Source: Phlegmacium glaucopus (lineage: Eukaryota; Basidiomycota; Agaricomycetes; Agaricales; Cortinariaceae). From it: a DNA stretch of 62,187 nucleotides. Each line of letters begins with the position of its first letter. Positions within the stretch are counted from its first letter, which is position 1. The stretch spans positions 1 to 62,187 of the forward strand of contig MU130348.1 of NCBI GenBank assembly GCA_015039465.1. The letters are read 5' to 3'. Positions 1-11,765 of the stretch are shown piece after piece. The position numbers and the translations under genes are program-made. A model generated the notes under the pieces. That model was not told the DNA's origin, searched no databases, and worked only from the letters and a program-made list of their open reading frames with translations.

Positions 1-2996
1 GCGCAATGTACAGCCCACGGAAACCTGGTTTGTCAGGATCATGTTGAACAAAAACACAGTCATGTCTCGCAGGACCACGCCTCCAGGAGTTGACAGCTCG
101 AATATGTTCACGAAACATCCCCCTTGTGCCAGACAAGTCACTTGGGGCATAATAAATGGCAACCGCAGAAGGAAAAACACGTATTTTTGTTGTGTTGGTA
201 AGGACAGGACAATCTGACAGCGGAACATCATCGAGCTCGATGTCAGCCTCAACTTGTACCAGTTGTTCATGGAGGAAGCGCCGAATGAGGTTTGGAAGGT
301 GGGGGATATTGAGATGGTCACCGAGACCTTCAACCGTGAGAGGAAGATTTCGAACTGTACAATAACACAGCGATCCAAATCAGAGATCACAGAGAGATGA
401 AAAATTGTCCTGGAGACTCACTGGGGATTTGTGCGAGAATCACCTCACTATCAATATCGCCATTGACCGCACCTCCATCATCATCCTCCTCATCTTGAAG
501 ATTATTGGCTGGCGGATCTGGTGGCAAGTCTGGTGGTCCAAATTGCCGATCAAGCATACCACGGGCTTGAAAGTCAACTCTTGCAGCAGCTAGCTTGTCC
601 AAACGTTGGTTTGTGACAAGCATCTGGCCTAGAGCTTCGTAGTGACTTGACCTTCGCCAGGGTTCTTTAACAGCCTTGATGTGTTTCAACTCGGTTATTG
701 ATGAACAAAGACCGTTTGGTGCTCCAAATTCTTGAATAAGGAATGTGTAATGAACAAGTGAGTGTTGACGGGGTAGTGAATACCCATCAAGGCGAACCTC
801 ATCAAAAATGCTGCGTTCGATGTGAAATTTGGCGACAGCATTATTGATAGAAAGAATGTCGTCCTCAGTGATGACATTACGGCGGACAAGATAGCAAAAC
901 TCCATAAAGGAGCTTATCGCACGCACCATTTGTGCAGGAACATGGCCTGCAATAGCAGGAAGGTAAACCTGGGATGACGGGTCAGGAAGACAGTTGAAAC
1001 AGCTGGCAAAGTATTACATACCTTCATAAGCGCTTTTGAGTCATCTCCCATCCACTGTTTGAATCCATGGCCTTCAGGGAAGCGACGAAGGCCAGGGAAT
1101 GAGGGTGCCACGGCAATGCTAAAAGTGTTGGGTGAGTCATGGTTGTTAAAAAAAAAACAGCTGTGAGAGGACTTACCGCCGGTCAATGTCAGCAAGAATC
1201 CGTTTGGCCTCAGCCGGAGGGTGCTCGAGATTGATATAAGCTGTAACCCAAGTCACCAGGTGATCTTTGAATGTGCCTTTAATGATTTGGTGGAGAAGGT
1301 CCGGTGATAGCAACTCGTGAATGTCTGCACGAGGAAAGCCATGGGTAAACGGCTAAGAAAGACACAGTGAGGGCAGGCAGGAGTTCAATAACTGGCTATA
1401 ACATACCATGATGTCGCTAACAATTCCGTAGTCATCCCACAATGAGTTTTTATCCAGAGCCGCAACAAGAGAACATGTTAGTTTGTGGGAGCGCCGTCCT
1501 GCAATGTTGTCATCCAGATTGTCCCATTTAGCATCACATCTATAGAATAACATATAAGAGACATATTGATATGAGAATGAGGTCATTGCTCACCTTGGGC
1601 ACCAACCCTGCATGACGCATGCCAACAAAACTTGCTCGGGGTAATCCGCAATGTAAGGACCAATTCCATAAATTGTATGTCGATAATATCCATCGCCGTA
1701 ACGGACAATATCAGGCGTCTCCATATATTCCCACAGAGGCTGGAGAATTTGATTGATTGAGCCATGGAAGAGATTACGGCGAAATTTTCAAAACTCGGCG
1801 CTGTCTTCGTGCTCCTTATCAGCTAGATAATGAGAAGTTAAATCATTTTTTTGATAGTAGGCTCGGGCGTTACGTGTATTGAGGCCAAAGTAAGTTACTT
1901 ACTTTTTGGAATTGCCAGAAAGGCTAGGAGCGTCACTGCATTTCGGTGACCACGCCGAACATTGTTGTGAACCTGCCCACTGGATATATACAAGGGGTGA
2001 TATTCGTTATGGCCTGTTCCGACTGAGACTGTGGTCTTGTCACTTCCGAGGATGGTGGGGCAAAAAGTGGATCCATGATTTCTGGGGTCATTTGCTATCT
2101 CGTTCTATTCAAACCGTGTTTAGTATCTAGACAGGCGAATATTTATCCTAATTTCACGTACTGATTGTCGCCATGACCAGTTTCCAGACATAAAATCTGA
2201 ATACCGTCGCTTGCCATCCTTATCGCGCACATCCTTCGAAGCAACATCTATTTCATCTGCATACTCTCGGTTTCCCAACTGGTTGTGCATGATAACCTGA
2301 GGATCACGATACCAGACCTCAAAGGGTTTGTGCTTCCATGGGGTCACATCGCCTTCCTTGATCTCACCATTGTACTTCACGGTGAAACAATTCCATGGTG
2401 CACCTCCAAGATCAAGGTTATCAATCGCGTTGTACATCTCGTTCTTGCTCACAAAAGGGGGATCTTGATCCTGAGAAAGAGTTGTTGCCCAGATCTGAAG
2501 AAGATCGTTGATGTGGGTACCGGACATCTGGTCTCGTCGGAACAGAAGGTCAGCGAGCTCAAATGCCGCAGAGTCCTTGAAAGTGGCGAAGTCGTCATCA
2601 GCACGCTCCTCCCAAGGTGGAGGTGGTGCGCCTTCAGGTAAAAAATTGCCTTGTGCATCGCATGGCAGGCCTAAATAACTGTCAGCTAAATTTTTATGAA
2701 TAAAAATGGGACGGTGTACCATTAATCAACGGATGGTAAGTAATCTGCTCTTTTGCATTTTTTTCAGGATTTGGAGGCTGATTTTGATGTTCTGGATGCG
2801 GCTCCTGAGCGTCCTCTTCGATATCGACCAGAATATTATCATCATTCATGGGTGGCTGATGTGCTGGCAGATCTTGATTTGCCTGTGGCGTGCGATGCAT
2901 TCGGATATGGTTTTTAAGGCCCCCTTGATTTGTAAATTGACGAGTACATGATTTGACTGGGCAAGGAATGTAGTGAAATTTAAAGGAACGGGGCAT
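1..2996 (-). pseudogene. Plavaka-type transposase, left-arm copy (broken, cut by window edge)
   Basis: Mirror image of the right-arm gene starting at 8171. The start is the ATG at 2996 (MPRSF), followed by exons at about 2996-2720, 2670-2162, 2104-1903, 1822-1594, 1539-1407, 1352-1177, 1118-1022, 968-422 and 354-1. The 3' end lies outside the window. The same premature TGA is present (plus-strand TCA at 1788-1790). It is divergently transcribed from the second ORF starting at 3123, with 126 bp between the two starts. See the right-arm copy for domain evidence. It cannot encode a full transposase unless the stop is bypassed. Confidence 0.8.
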
Positions 2997-3122
2997 GGTA
3001 GATATAGGCAAACTCACAACTGGGAAGTTTGTAATCAACCTGTTTGTTGATGGAAGCAAATGAGGATGGATCCAAACCAAACCATTGAGCAAACACACCT
3101 TTATCGATAACAGTCAACCACG
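2997..3122. promoter_or_regulatory. Divergent intergenic region, left arm
   Basis: This 126-bp gap separates the transposase start (minus, 2996) from the second ORF start (plus, 3123). By position it should hold both promoters. I see no clear TATA box. The mirror copy is 8045-8170. Confidence 0.4.
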
Positions 3123-5323
3123 ATGGCCCCTAGTAAAAATCCTCTCCCTCCGCCTTTCACACCTAGTTGTCCTTCTACTCACACAAAGAATAAAGATGCT
3201 CGCCCAGGTGCTGTTGACAAGCCTAAACCACGCAGAACACCTGCAGAAATGCAGGCCATCCGGGATCAGCAGGCATCGGATAAGCAAGAGAAAGAACGTA
3301 ACCAGGAGCAAGCCATGAAGATTGCTGCTGATATTGAAGATGAACAGTGCCAGGAGGACCTTCAACGTACAGCCCAATTGAATGTTCGCAAGCCGCCAGT
3401 TGCCAGTTTTCGTCCACCTCCCCCTACTGCAGGAAAAGATGTGGAGGATGATATCGGATCTGTTCATACTAAAGATTCAGCTCTGCATATGTTTATGTGA
3501 CACTTTTTGCTAAAAATAACTCACCTATTGATTTTTAGGGCCAGTTTGAGCGACCAGAAGTGAAATGATCCTACCTGATGGCATGGAGTCTGATGATAGC
3601 GATAAGGATCAGTACCGACCAGAAGACCAAGAGGGCAGTGACGAAGATGAGGTCGAGAGCAAAGATGAGGTTGAGAGTGAGGATGAGGATGAGAGTGAGA
3701 GTGAAAAGGAGGAAGTTGTGTCCAAGAAAGGTAAAAAGGCCAAACCTGGACGCCGTGAGATTGCAGCCATTTGAACCACTGTTCCGACCACTGGATCTAA
3801 ATCTGCTGTTGAACACTCGAAACATCGTGAGCGGAGCCCAGGGTCAGTTCCATGGAATGTATGAGTCTATGATCCGTGCTAATTTTTTTTCATAAATCTG
3901 AAGCCCTCAGCCTGTAGCCAAGAAATTCAAAAAGTCGAACCAGCCACCTTCAGGCCTTCGTTCAGGCTGGGACTCCGCTATCAAAGCCAAATCAATTGCA
4001 CCGGCCAATAAATCCAACACAGAAGATGATGACTCACTGGTACAGTTTGGCGGCATGGTTGGCGATGATGAAGATGATGAGGTAGAGCGGTCAGTTGTTG
4101 TGAATGACAAAGGGTCAAAACGAGGTCCAAGCCATTATGTGCGTACGTTCTCTGGTCCATGTAAACAACAACAAGCTCAGAGAAAAATTCAGTCATCATC
4201 CCTAAAGATAGAAGTGGTCTCGTCCACCCCTCGCACGCAACGCGAAGCCCGTGGTGGAAGTGGAAAAAAGTGGAAGCTCGAACACCTTCCCAAGGGGACA
4301 TCGGATGTATTTACCAACCAGCTAGTCCCTCTCGCAAAGAGTCTCGCAGGATCTCTTTCTCCCTGGGAGGGCCTTTCAAAGGAACAAGTCCAGGGGCTCG
4401 TCGACAAGATTTATGGACCTGCACAGCACACTGTTCAGGATGCCCTAATCGACCCATGGGGTCCGCTTGTGAGTCATACATTCACCAAATGTCTTGGATC
4501 ATGCTAATGCAACATCTAAACACACAGATTAGTTATCGTTTGAATAATTGGCGCAACGGGTTTGGTACCAAGGCTGCTGAAGGACTGAAGAGGTACATCA
4601 AGATCGATCAGGCCGAATTCTTCAACAATCATCAGGTCATCGCTGACTGGGTTCAATTTTCCCTTACACCCGATGGAAATCCGCCAACTTATTCTTTCCT
4701 CTGGAGAGAGTGGAACATTAATGACGAGACTGGAAAGGCTACCAAAAAGGTATGCACAAGCTATCTTATATCACCATGCACGCTAAGTGACACATAGGGA
4801 CGACTCCAAAATCCACTGGTTTTATACACGTTGGCACTGGCTCACTTTGCAGAATGGGAGGATGTACCTGACCCAGAACGCCTCAACGAGGATGAGAAGC
4901 CATACGGAGCATTCATTCTTGCTCTTCAAGCAGTAGGTCATCACTCATTTCTAACTATCTCTAAATTCTCATTCATATCAGGTTCAGCACGCCCTGAAGG
5001 CTTGGACAACAGGAGAGTATGTTGAAGCTAGAGGCAGTGCCAACCACTTCTCGGCTGACAACTACGGTGACCGCACTGAACGGAAATCAGACAAGGGTAG
5101 GACAGTCAACGTCCTCGTTCGTCGTGCAACTCAGTACATGCCCACGGTGAAAGCTCTGTCAAAGGATCACTGGGATGCAATCTTTGCAGAGATTTCCAAC
5201 ATTCTAGCTGATAACCAGCCGAAGCGTAAACGCTCGCGCTCAGCATCATCTCGTGGAAGTGAGGCCCCCAAAGAAGAGGAAGCTGCTCAGGAATATGTAC
5301 TGGTCTCTGATAATGACAAGTAA
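3123..5323 (+). pseudogene. Second ORF of the Plavaka element, left-arm copy (in-frame stop)
   Basis: Likely exons are 3123-3490, 3558-3858, 3911-4468, 4528-4749, 4798-4932 and 4982-5323. The first intron acceptor is uncertain: the acceptor at 3538 leads into stops, while the one at 3557 keeps the acidic frame. The protein begins MAPSKNPLPPP. It has a Lys/Glu-rich helical segment, then a very acidic run (3640-3720). A conserved C-terminal part follows (LPKGTSDVF, DPWGPL, FLWREW, PYGAFILALQAV, SKDHWDAIF) and a basic tail (KRKRSRS). This architecture resembles uncharacterised agaricomycete proteins that I recall accompanying Plavaka genes; its role is unknown. An in-frame TGA at 3772-3774 (ATT TGA ACC) interrupts the acidic exon while coding similarity carries on afterwards. 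A CGA-to-TGA change explains it. Confidence 0.65.
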
Positions 5324-5435
5324 AGTGCGTAAATTATTCCTCCCCGTTTACACCCTCTTTCTTTCCATTTTTATGCCTCCACAAAGATTTTTTCACCCCA
5401 CTTTCCAGTCACTACTGAGAAGGAGATAGATGGTT

Positions 5436-5731
5436 TGCGTCTCGGATCTCAGACTCGTAGCTATCCAACTGTTACACAATGCCTGAATTTAAATAATTTT
5501 GGTGCACCTATGGTACAATAAGCGTGATTAAAAGACTTACAAAGATACCATGCGAAGCCAAAGATGGTCTTCACGAAGCTCCCTGCTTGTCTTTGAAAGA
5601 TATTACAGAGTCTCCCAAAGATGACCTGGTCTCTGGAAGATTTTGTACCTGTCTCCCGAAAGATGCATGGTCTTAATGTCTTTGAGATCTTTAGGTCTTT
5701 CCGAAGACCCCAAAGATGCCCAAAGACGACC
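5436..5731. other. Palindrome spacer with CAAAGAT/CAAAGAC motifs
   Basis: This single-copy 296-bp spacer between the two arms carries no gene. Its right two thirds are packed with short motifs CAAAGATG, GAAAGATG and CAAAGACG, mostly on the plus strand, with a few reverse copies (GTCTTTG). The same motif family lies beyond the transposase 3' end at 11581-11698. That is the arrangement of subterminal repeats of CACTA-like/Plavaka elements. The dominant plus orientation matches the outer right end, so the spacer is most simply read as the inner terminus of the left-hand element. That reading is inference. Confidence 0.6.
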
Positions 5732-8700
5732 AACCATCTATCTCCTTCTCAGTAGTGACTGGAAAGTGGGGTGAAAAAATCTTTGTGGAGGCATAAAAAT
5801 GGAAAGAAAGAGGGTGTAAACGGGGAGGAATAATTTACGCACTTTACTTGTCATTATCAGAGACCAGTACATATTCCTGAGCAGCTTCCTCTTCTTTGGG
5901 GGCCTCACTTCCACGAGATGATGCTGAGCGCGAGCGTTTACGCTTCGGCTGGTTATCAGCTAGAATGTTGGAAATCTCTGCAAAGATTGCATCCCAGTGA
6001 TCCTTTGACAGAGCTTTCACCGTGGGCATGTACTGAGTTGCACGACGAACGAGGACGTTGACTGTCCTACCCTTGTCTGATTTCCGTTCAGTGCGGTCAC
6101 CGTAGTTGTCAGCCGAGAAGTGGTTGGCACTGCCTCTAGCTTCAACATACTCTCCTGTTGTCCAAGCCTTCAGGGCGTGCTGAACCTGATATGAATGAGA
6201 ATTTAGAGATAGTTAGAAATGAGTGATGACCTACTGCTTGAAGAGCAAGAATGAATGCTCCGTATGGCTTCTCATCCTCGTTGAGGCGTTCTGGGTCAGG
6301 TACATCCTCCCATTCTGCAAAGTGAGCCAGTGCCAACGTGTATAAAACCAGTGGATTTTGGAGTCGTCCCTATGTGTCACTTAGCGTGCATGGTGATATA
6401 AGATAGCTTGTGCATACCTTTTTGGTAGCCTTTCCAGTCTCGTCATTAATGTTCCACTCTCTCCAGAGGAAAGAATAAGTTGGCGGATTTCCATCGGGTG
6501 TAAGGGAAAATTGAACCCAGTCAGCGATGACCTGATGATTGTTGAAGAATTCGGCCTGATCGATCTTGATGTACCTCTTCAGTCCTTCAGCAGCCTTGGT
6601 ACCAAACCCGTTGCGCCAATTATTCAAACGATAACTAATCTGTGTGTTTAGATGTTGCATTAGCATGATCCAAGACATTTGGTGAATGTATGACTCACAA
6701 GCGGACCCCATGGGTCGATTAGGGCATCCTGAACAGTGTGCTGTGCAGGTCCATAAATCTTGTCGACGAGCCCCTGGACTTGTTCCTTTGAAAGGCCCTC
6801 CCAGGGAGAAAGAGATCCTGCGAGACTCTTTGCGAGAGGGACTAGCTGGTTGGTAAATACATCCGATGTCCCCTTGGGAAGGTGTTCGAGCTTCCACTTT
6901 TTTCCACTTCCACCACGGGCTTCGCGTTGCGTGCGAGGGGTGGACGAGACCACTTCTATCTTTAGGGATGATGACTGAATTTTTCTCTGAGCTTGTTGTT
7001 GTTTACATGGACCAGAGAACGTACGCACATAATGGCTTGGACCTCGTTTTGACCCTTTGTCATTCACAACAACTGACCGCTCTACCTCATCATCTTCATC
7101 ATCGCCAACCATGCCGCCAAACTGTACCAGTGAGTCATCATCTTCTGTGTTGGATTTATTGGCCGGTGCAATTGATTTGGCTTTGATAGCGGAGTCCCAG
7201 CCTGAACGAAGGCCTGAAGGTGGCTGGTTCGACTTTTTGAATTTCTTGGCTACAGGCTGAGGGCTTCAGATTTATGAAAAAAAATTAGCACGGATCATAG
7301 ACTCATACATTCCATGGAACTGACCCTGGGCTCCGCTCACGATGTTTCGAGTGTTCAACAGCAGATTTAGATCCAGTGGTCGGAACAGTGGTTCAAATGG
7401 CTGCAATCTCACGGCGTCCAGGTTTGGCCTTTTTACCTTTCTTGGACACAACTTCCTCCTTTTCACTCTCACTCTCATCCTCATCCTCACTCTCAACCTC
7501 ATCTTTGCTCTCGACCTCATCTTCGTCACTGCCCTCTTGGTCTTCTGGTCGGTACTGATCCTTATCGCTATCATCAGACTCCATGCCATCAGGTAGGATC
7601 ATTTCACTTCTGGTCGCTCAAACTGGCCCTAAAAATCAATAGGTGAGTTATTTTTAGCAAAAAGTGTCACATAAACATATGCAGAGCTGAATCTTTAGTA
7701 TGAACAGATCCGATATCATCCTCCACATCTTTTCCTGCAGTAGGGGGAGGTGGACGAAAACTGGCAACTGGCGGCTTGCGAACATTCAATTGGGCTGTAC
7801 GTTGAAGGTCCTCCTGGCACTGTTCATCTTCAATATCAGCAGCAATCTTCATGGCTTGCTCCTGGTTACGTTCTTTCTCTTGCTTATCCGATGCCTGCTG
7901 ATCCCGGATGGCCTGCATTTCTGCAGGTGTTCTGCGTGGTTTAGGCTTGTCAACAGCACCTGGGCGAGCATCTTTATTCTTTGTGTGAGTAGAAGGACAA
8001 CTAGGTGTGAAAGGCGGAGGGAGAGGATTTTTACTAGGGGCCATCGTGGTTGACTGTTATCGATAAAGGTGTGTTTGCTCAATGGTTTGGTTTGGATCCA
8101 TCCTCATTTGCTTCCATCAACAAACAGGTTGATTACAAACTTCCCAGTTGTGAGTTTGCCTATATCTACCATGCCCCGTTCCTTTAAATTTCACTACATT
8201 CCTTGCCCAGTCAAATCATGTACTCGTCAATTTACAAATCAAGGGGGCCTTAAAAACCATATCCGAATGCATCGCACGCCACAGGCAAATCAAGATCTGC
8301 CAGCACATCAGCCACCCATGAATGATGATAATATTCTGGTCGATATCGAAGAGGACGCTCAGGAGCCGCATCCAGAACATCAAAATCAGCCTCCAAATCC
8401 TGAAAAAAATGCAAAAGAGCAGATTACTTACCATCCGTTGATTAATGGTACACCGTCCCATTTTTATTCATAAAAATTTAGCTGACAGTTATTTAGGCCT
8501 GCCATGCGATGCACAAGGCAATTTTTTACCTGAAGGCGCACCACCTCCACCTTGGGAGGAGCGTGCTGATGACGACTTCGCCACTTTCAAGGACTCTGCG
8601 GCATTTGAGCTCGCTGACCTTCTGTTCCGACGAGACCAGATGTCCGGTACCCACATCAACGATCTTCTTCAGATCTGGGCAACAACTCTTTCTCAGGATC

Positions 8701-11166
8701 AAGATCCCCCTTTTGTGAGCAAGAACGAGATGTACAACGCGATTGATAACCTTGATCTTGGAGGTGCACCATGGAATTGTTTCACCGTGAAGTACAATGG
8801 TGAGATCAAGGAAGGCGATGTGACCCCATGGAAGCACAAACCCTTTGAGGTCTGGTATCGTGATCCTCAGGTTATCATGCACAACCAGTTGGGAAACCGA
8901 GAGTATGCAGATGAAATAGATGTTGCTTCGAAGGATGTGCGCGATAAGGATGGCAAGCGACGGTATTCAGATTTTATGTCTGGAAACTGGTCATGGCGAC
9001 AATCAGTACGTGAAATTAGGATAAATATTCGCCTGTCTAGATACTAAACACGGTTTGAATAGAACGAGATAGCAAATGACCCCAGAAATCATGGATCCAC
9101 TTTTTGCCCCACCATCCTCGGAAGTGACAAGACCACAGTCTCAGTCGGAACAGGCCATAACGAATATCACCCCTTGTATATATCCAGTGGGCAGGTTCAC
9201 AACAATGTTCGGCGTGGTCACCGAAATGCAGTGACGCTCCTAGCCTTTCTGGCAATTCCAAAAAGTAAGTAACTTACTTTGGCCTCAATACACGTAACGC
9301 CCGAGCCTACTATCAAAAAAATGATTTAACTTCTCATTATCTAGCTGATAAGGAGCACGAAGACAGCGCCGAGTTTTGAAAATTTCGCCGTAATCTCTTC
9401 CATGGCTCAATCAATCAAATTCTCCAGCCTCTGTGGGAATATATGGAGACGCCTGATATTGTCCGTTACGGCGATGGATATTATCGACATACAATTTATG
9501 GAATTGGTCCTTACATTGCGGATTACCCCGAGCAAGTTTTGTTGGCATGCGTCATGCAGGGTTGGTGCCCAAGGTGAGCAATGACCTCATTCTCATATCA
9601 ATATGTCTCTTATATGTTATTCTATAGATGTGATGCTAAATGGGACAATCTGGATGACAACATTGCAGGACGGCGCTCCCACAAACTAACATGTTCTCTT
9701 GTTGCGGCTCTGGATAAAAACTCATTGTGGGATGACTACGGAATTGTTAGCGACATCATGGTATGTTATAGCCAGTTATTGAACTCCTGCCTGCCCTCAC
9801 TGTGTCTTTCTTAGCCGTTTACCCATGGCTTTCCTCGTGCAGACATTCACGAGTTGCTATCACCGGACCTTCTCCACCAAATCATTAAAGGCACATTCAA
9901 AGATCACCTGGTGACTTGGGTTACAGCTTATATCAATCTCGAGCACCCTCCGGCTGAGGCCAAACGGATTCTTGCTGACATTGACCGGCGGTAAGTCCTC
10001 TCACAGCTGTTTTTTTTTTAACAACCATGACTCACCCAACACTTTTAGCATTGCCGTGGCACCCTCATTCCCTGGCCTTCGTCGCTTCCCTGAAGGCCAT
10101 GGATTCAAACAGTGGATGGGAGATGACTCAAAAGCGCTTATGAAGGTATGTAATACTTTGCCAGCTGTTTCAACTGTCTTCCTGACCCGTCATCCCAGGT
10201 TTACCTTCCTGCTATTGCAGGCCATGTTCCTGCACAAATGGTGCGTGCGATAAGCTCCTTTATGGAGTTTTGCTATCTTGTCCGCCGTAATGTCATCACT
10301 GAGGACGACATTCTTTCTATCAATAATGCTGTCGCCAAATTTCACATCGAACGCAGCATTTTTGATGAGGTTCGCCTTGATGGGTATTCACTACCCCGTC
10401 AACACTCACTTGTTCATTACACATTCCTTATTCAAGAATTTGGAGCACCAAACGGTCTTTGTTCATCAATAACCGAGTTGAAACACATCAAGGCTGTTAA
10501 AGAACCCTGGCGAAGGTCAAGTCACTACGAAGCTCTAGGCCAGATGCTTGTCACAAACCAACGTTTGGACAAGCTAGCTGCTGCAAGAGTTGACTTTCAA
10601 GCCCGTGGTATGCTTGATCGGCAATTTGGACCACCAGACTTGCCACCAGATCCGCCAGCCAATAATCTTCAAGATGAGGAGGATGATGATGGAGGTGCGG
10701 TCAATGGCGATATTGATAGTGAGGTGATTCTCGCACAAATCCCCAGTGAGTCTCCAGGACAATTTTTCATCTCTCTGTGATCTCTGATTTGGATCGCTGT
10801 GTTATTGTACAGTTCGAAATCTTCCTCTCACGGTTGAAGGTCTCGGTGACCATCTCAATATCCCCCACCTTCCAAACCTCATTCGGCGCTTCCTCCATGA
10901 ACAACTGGTACAAGTTGAGGCTGACATCGAGCTCGATGATGTTCCGCTGTCAGATTGTCCTGTCCTTACCAACACAACAAAAATACGTGTTTTTCCTTCT
11001 GCGGTTGCCATTTATTATGCCCCAAGTGACTTGTCTGGCACAAGGGGGATGTTTCGTGAACATATTCGAGCTGTCAACTCCTGGAGGCGTGGTCCTGCGA
11101 GACATGACTGTGTTTTTGTTCAACATGATCCTGACAAACCAGGTTTCCGTGGGCTGTACATTGCGC
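5732..11166. repeat. Right arm of giant palindrome
   Basis: This is the inverted copy of 1-5435. Its mirror ends at window position 1, so the true repeat may be longer. The right arm shows the whole transposase gene, including its 3' end (which lies beyond 11166), whereas the left copy is cut by the window edge. Confidence 0.97.
5844..8044 (-). pseudogene. Second ORF of the Plavaka element, right-arm copy (in-frame stop)
   Basis: Exact mirror of 3123-5323. Exons are at about 8044-7677, 7609-7309, 7256-6699, 6639-6418, 6369-6235 and 6185-5844, and it ends in VLVSDNDK. The identical premature stop is present (plus-strand TCA at 7393-7395). It is divergent from the transposase at 8171. Both arms share the lesion, so it predates the inverted duplication or was spread by gene conversion. 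Possible roles include a DNA-binding or accessory protein of the transposon, but nothing in the sequence proves one. Confidence 0.65.
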
Positions 11167-11482
11167 GGGTACGCCATTTTTTTTCCATTTGTCACAACAA
11201 GACCCACTTTCCATGTGCGTTGGTCTCCTGGTATTCAACTATTGGTACCACGCCATGCGCAGACACTGGAATGTGGATGGTCGAGCCTGATTTTGATAAT
11301 ACGGGTAATTTAGCTATGTCGATCATCCATCTCGACAGCATGGTGCGCAGTGCACATCTCATGGGTATTGCAGGTGCTACCCGAATTCCTCACCACCTAA
11401 CATTTGACCGTAGCCTGGATGCTTTCCAGGCATTTTATTAAATAAATATATAGACCACCATGCCCACGAGTATGCGTTCTAA
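8171..11482 (+). pseudogene. Plavaka-type transposase, right-arm copy (nonsense stop and 3' frameshift)
   Basis: Nine exons with consistent phases: 8171-8447, 8497-9005, 9063-9264, 9345-9573, 9628-9760, 9815-9990, 10049-10145, 10199-10745 and 10813-11441. The N-terminus has a C2H2 finger (C-P-V-K-S-C, then HIRMH). Family hallmarks follow: LPCDAQGNFLPEG, the run FMSGNWSWRQS, LGSDKTTVSVGTGHNEYHPLY, VHNNVRRGHRNAV, GPYIADYPEQVLLACVMQGWCP, FPGLRRFPEGHGFKQWMGDD and the C-terminal RSAHLMGIAGATRI. These mark the Plavaka (CACTA-like) transposases of basidiomycetes. There are two lesions. First, an in-frame TGA at 9377-9379 (GAG TTT TGA AAA) falls where the family has Arg. Second, a one-base loss near 11439 puts the last 16 or so conserved residues (NKYIDHHAHEYAF) into another frame ending at 11482, so the gene stops early at 11441. 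The MPRSF start fits the family better than the upstream in-frame Met at 8069. Confidence 0.85.
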
Positions 11483-11765
11483 TTGATACATATGAATACG
11501 GTAACTCCAGTATGGATTTCCCCAGAATTGGGTGGTAAAATAGCTCATGATGATCTTCTAGAACACATGGCTGTCGCAACCAAAGACCTCGAGGTAAGAA
11601 AGACCAAACTTTTGACTCAAAGACATGAAAGCCTCATAACATATATCAAAGATTCTCATCCAAAGACAGAGGCCTCGAAAGATGTCCTTTCCAAAGACAT
11701 AGCGCTCAGAGATGCCGTTCCCTGAGACGAAGATGCTGAAGATCACCCTCGTGTTTTCCTGAGTC
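11483..11765. repeat. Outer subterminal region of Plavaka element with CAAAGAC/T repeats
   Basis: Downstream of the transposase, CAAAGAC or CAAAGAT occurs at 11581, 11618, 11647, 11661 and 11692, with a GAAAGATG near 11687, all on the plus strand. The same motif family fills the palindrome spacer. The array is read as the subterminal binding-site array of the element. No terminal inverted repeat or target duplication could be fixed by eye, so the exact outer boundary is unknown. Confidence 0.5.

Larger units (their letters stand above)
1..5435. repeat. Left arm of giant palindrome
   Basis: This stretch is the reverse complement of 5732-11166: any base x pairs with 11167-x. Positions checked at both ends and in the middle obey this rule, including a 10-base A/T homopolymer (1147-1156 against 10011-10020), so there is no net indel over 5.4 kb. 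All translated segments compared are identical between arms. Homology stops exactly at 5435/5732. Position 1 still lies inside the repeat, so the arm continues out of the window to the left. It carries one Plavaka-type transposase gene (minus) and a second transposon ORF (plus). Confidence 0.97.

Noticed and set aside
387..10780. Long overlapping open frames on the opposite strand of the palindrome genes
   Set aside because: They are shadows of the spliced exons and lack splice continuity or family motifs.
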